NCBI RefSeq assembly: GCF_030812475.1
Contig: NZ_JAUSSR010000002.1
Span: forward strand, 62,001-126,000
DNA: 64,000 bases
DNA from: Pseudomonas lini
GTDB taxonomy: Bacteria > Pseudomonadota > Gammaproteobacteria > Pseudomonadales > Pseudomonadaceae
Direction: 5' to 3'
Shown here: positions 61,806 through 64,000 of the stretch, in pieces
How the letters are laid out: every line of letters begins with the position of its first letter
How positions within the stretch are numbered: the first letter of the stretch is position 1
Translations under genes and position numbers: made by a program
Notes under the pieces: model-generated
Told to the model about the DNA's origin: nothing
The model's input: the letters and a program-made list of their open reading frames with translations, nothing else
The model's database searches: none

Positions 61806-63062
61806 TTAATAGTCGATAGGGTCGCGAATGATCGGGCAGGTCATGCAGTGGCCGCCGCCACGGCCGCGACCGAGTTCGCCGGCGCTGATGGTGATGACTT
61901 CCACACCGGCCTTGCGCAGCAGGGTGTTGGTGTAGGTGTTGCGGTCATAGCCGATCACCACTCCCGGCTCCACGGCCACCACGTTGTTGCCGTCGTCCCA
62001 TTGCTCGCGTTCGGCGGCAAAGCTGTTGCCACCCGTTTCCACCACGCGCAACGCCTTGAGGTTGAGAGCCTGGGCCACGGTGTCGAGGAAGCTGGTTTCT
62101 TCGCGGCGAATGTCGATGCCGCCCGGCTTGCTTTCGTCCGGGCGCAGGGTGAAGGCCACGATCTGCTTCACCACTTCCGGGAAGATGGTCACCACATCCC
62201 GGTCGCAGAAACTGAATACGGTGTCCAGGTGCATCGCCGCGCGGGATTTGGGCAAGCCGGCGACAATCACTTTGTCGACCGCCTTGTGCTTGAACAGACT
62301 GACCGCCAATTGGCCGATGGCCTGGCGCGATGAGCGTTCGCCCATGCCGATCAGGACCACTCCGTTGCCGATCGGCATCACGTCACCGCCTTCCAGGGTG
62401 GAGCTGCCGTGCTCCTGATCCGGATCGCCGTACCAGATCTCGAAGTCCGCGTTGGTGAATTGCGGGTGGAACTTGTAGATGGCGGTGGCCAGCAGGGTTT
62501 CCTGACGCCGTGCCGGCCAGTACATGGGGTTGAGCGTCACTCCGCCGTAAATCCAGCAGGTGGTGTCGCGGGTGAACTGGGTGTTGGGCAGCGGCGGCAG
62601 GATAAAGCTGGAGTGACCGAGGAAATCACGGAACATCTCGATGGTCTTGCCGCCGAAGCTGTCCGGCAGGTCATCGGCGGACACCCCGCCAATCAGGAAC
62701 TCGGCGATCTTGCGCGGCTCCAGGCTGCGCAGCCAGGAACCGGTTTCGTTGATCAGGCCCAGCCCGACCGAGTTGGCGGTGATCTTGCGTTCCAGAATCC
62801 AGTCCAGTGCTTCGGGGATGGCGACGATGTCGGTCAGCAGGTTATGCATCTCCAGTACATCGACATTGCGTTCGCGCATTTTGGTGACGAAGTCGAAGTG
62901 GTCGCGCTTGGCCTGGGCCACCCACAACACATCATCGAAAAGGAGTTCGTCGCAATTATTCGGGGTCAGCCGCTGGTGGGCCAGGCCTGGGGAACAAACC
63001 ATGACTTTACGCAGTTTTCCGGCTTCGGAATGGACGCCGTACTTAACTTTCTCGGTGGTCAT
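61806..63062 (-). CDS. arcA: Arginine deiminase
   Basis: Hydrolyses arginine to citrulline and ammonia, the first step of the pathway. 418 residues, as in P. aeruginosa. The catalytic cysteine is C406 in [14 protein letters not shown]. The [20 protein letters not shown] start and [20 protein letters not shown] also match. GGAGG precedes the ATG. It is the second gene of arcDABC. Expression in pseudomonads is normally induced at low oxygen by Anr; the promoter is outside the window. Confidence 0.97.
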   Translation of the reverse strand: MTTEKVKYGVHSEAGKLRKVMVCSPGLAHQRLTPNNCDELLFDDVLWVAQAKRDHFDFVTKMRERNVDVLEMHNLLTDIVAIPEALDWILERKITANSVGLGLINETGSWLRSLEPRKIAEFLIGGVSADDLPDSFGGKTIEMFRDFLGHSSFILPPLPNTQFTRDTTCWIYGGVTLNPMYWPARRQETLLATAIYKFHPQFTNADFEIWYGDPDQEHGSSTLEGGDVMPIGNGVVLIGMGERSSRQAIGQLAVSLFKHKAVDKVIVAGLPKSRAAMHLDTVFSFCDRDVVTIFPEVVKQIVAFTLRPDESKPGGIDIRREETSFLDTVAQALNLKALRVVETGGNSFAAEREQWDDGNNVVAVEPGVVIGYDRNTYTNTLLRKAGVEVITISAGELGRGRGGGHCMTCPIIRDPIDY

Positions 63063-63086
63063 TACAGTAATCCTCCAGATGAGGTG

Positions 63087-64000
63087 TTACAGGGTCAGGA
63101 AGCCGTCGTACAGCCCGTAGGCCGCCACAACCGCGCCCACGACAACGGCAGCGAAAATCAGCTTCTCGATGTTGGTGAAAACCGGTTTGTCGATTTCAAG
63201 TTTAGCCTTGGCAAACAGAATCACGCCGGGGGCGTAGAGCAGGGCGGAGAGCAGCAGGTATTTGACGCCGCCGGCGTAGATCAGCCAGATCGCGTAGATC
63301 ACCGCCACGGCACCGATGAACAGGTCTTTCCTGCGCTCGGCCAGGGCGTTTTCGTAGCTTTCGCCGCGTACCGCCAGCAGCAGGGCATAGGCCGCCGACC
63401 ACAGGTACGGCACCAGGATCATCGAGGTGGCGAGGTAGATCAGCGACAGGTAAGTACTGGCCGAGAACAGCGTGATGATCAGGAACAGCTGCACCATGCC
63501 GTTTGTCAGCCACAACGCATTGACCGGCACATGGTTGGCATTTTCTTTGCGCAGGAAGGCCGGCATAGTGTGGTCCTTGGCGGCGGCGAACATGATCTCC
63601 GCACACAGCAGCACCCACGACAGCAATGCTCCCAGTAGCGAGATGATCAGGCCGACGCTGATCAGCACCGCCCCCCAGTGGCCGACCACGTGTTCGAGCA
63701 CCGCGGCCATCGATGGGTTCTGCAGCTTGGCCAGTTCCGGTTGGGTCATGATGCCCAGGGACAGCACGTTCACCAGCACCAGGAACAGCAGCACGGTGAT
63801 GAAACCGATCACCGTGGCTTTACCCACGTCACTGCGTTTTTCCGCCCGGGCTGAAAAGATGCTGGCGCCTTCGATGCCGATGAACACCCAGACGGTGACC
63901 AGCATCATGTTGCGCACCTGGTTCATGACGCTGCCCAGGTCCGGGTTTTTCAGGCCCCAGATGTCGGCGGTGAAGATGTCCAGCTTGAAGGCGAAAATCG
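63087..64000 (-). CDS. arcD: Arginine/ornithine antiporter, 5' part outside the window
   Basis: Membrane exchanger that brings in arginine for ornithine. Only about the last 300 codons are present. The frame continues past an internal Met (63926) to the window edge, reading ..FKLDIFTADIWGLKNPDLGS before it, so 63926 is not the start. VFIGIEGASIFSARAEKRSD and VGKATVIGFITVLLFLVLVN are the APC-family signature regions of ArcD. It is the first gene of the arc operon. Confidence 0.94.
   Translation of the reverse strand, partial: IFAFKLDIFTADIWGLKNPDLGSVMNQVRNMMLVTVWVFIGIEGASIFSARAEKRSDVGKATVIGFITVLLFLVLVNVLSLGIMTQPELAKLQNPSMAAVLEHVVGHWGAVLISVGLIISLLGALLSWVLLCAEIMFAAAKDHTMPAFLRKENANHVPVNALWLTNGMVQLFLIITLFSASTYLSLIYLATSMILVPYLWSAAYALLLAVRGESYENALAERRKDLFIGAVAVIYAIWLIYAGGVKYLLLSALLYAPGVILFAKAKLEIDKPVFTNIEKLIFAAVVVGAVVAAYGLYDGFLTL

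Noticed and set aside
60648..63638. Long plus-strand frames opposite arcB, arcA and arcD
   Set aside because: Antisense to highly conserved arginine deiminase genes; no start signals or domains.

Overview
The window is a GC-rich pseudomonad chromosome segment, most likely from the Pseudomonas fluorescens complex. This rests on the many REP-type palindromes with the 'GTAGGAGC..GCTTGC' core between genes, on short, tightly coupled operons, and on protein sequences that read as typical Pseudomonas versions (OprD porin, ArcDABC, DUF421, PhbRBAC). No prophage, insertion sequence, rRNA or CRISPR array was seen.

Layout. 1-8.0 kb: a zinc alcohol dehydrogenase cut by the left edge, a CPA1 antiporter, a Yip1-type membrane protein, a CinA-type amidase with two membrane proteins, an SDR dehydrogenase and a MalY/PatB aminotransferase. 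8.0-8.6 kb: a REP-rich stretch. 8.6-17.8 kb: a selenocysteine module in which fdnG carries an in-frame UGA (Sec197) and is followed by fdnH, fdnI, fdhE, selA, selB and the tRNA-Sec gene selC. 18.0-26.8 kb: a short-chain polyhydroxybutyrate locus with phbC, phbA and phbB, the divergent regulator phbR, a DUF3141 protein and the phasin phaP. 26.8-32.0 kb: a nitric oxide reductase operon read leftward (a 36-codon membrane peptide, a diheme norC, norB, norQ, norD). 32.3-32.8 kb: the PHB repressor phaR.

33-40 kb: an OprD porin, an acyl-CoA dehydrogenase, the acetate permease pair DUF485/ActP and an acyl-CoA synthetase. 40.4-44.5 kb: a PAS sensor kinase with a FixJ-type regulator and an AI-2E-type exporter. 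44.5-51.3 kb: an accessory block that appears to interrupt a small gene. It holds two LysR regulators, a DUF1989 protein, AzoR, an NCS1 permease, a VOC protein and a creatininase, and probably serves use of creatinine or a related N-heterocycle. 51.4-59.3 kb: a glycine-zipper protein, a membrane protein, a NodT/HlyD/DUF2955 efflux system, PPK2 and a SulP transporter. 59.3-64 kb: DUF5064 and the arginine deiminase operon arcDABC, with arcD cut by the right edge.

Common theme. Formate oxidation, NO reduction, arginine fermentation and PHB storage all suit life at low oxygen with surplus reducing power. The most notable observations are a shared TTTTGCGNTGCA box upstream of both phbBAC and phaP (candidate PhaR operators), a NorC fused to a second cytochrome c domain, an unlisted small membrane peptide heading the nor operon, and a creatininase whose C-terminus is written by REP-associated repeat DNA.
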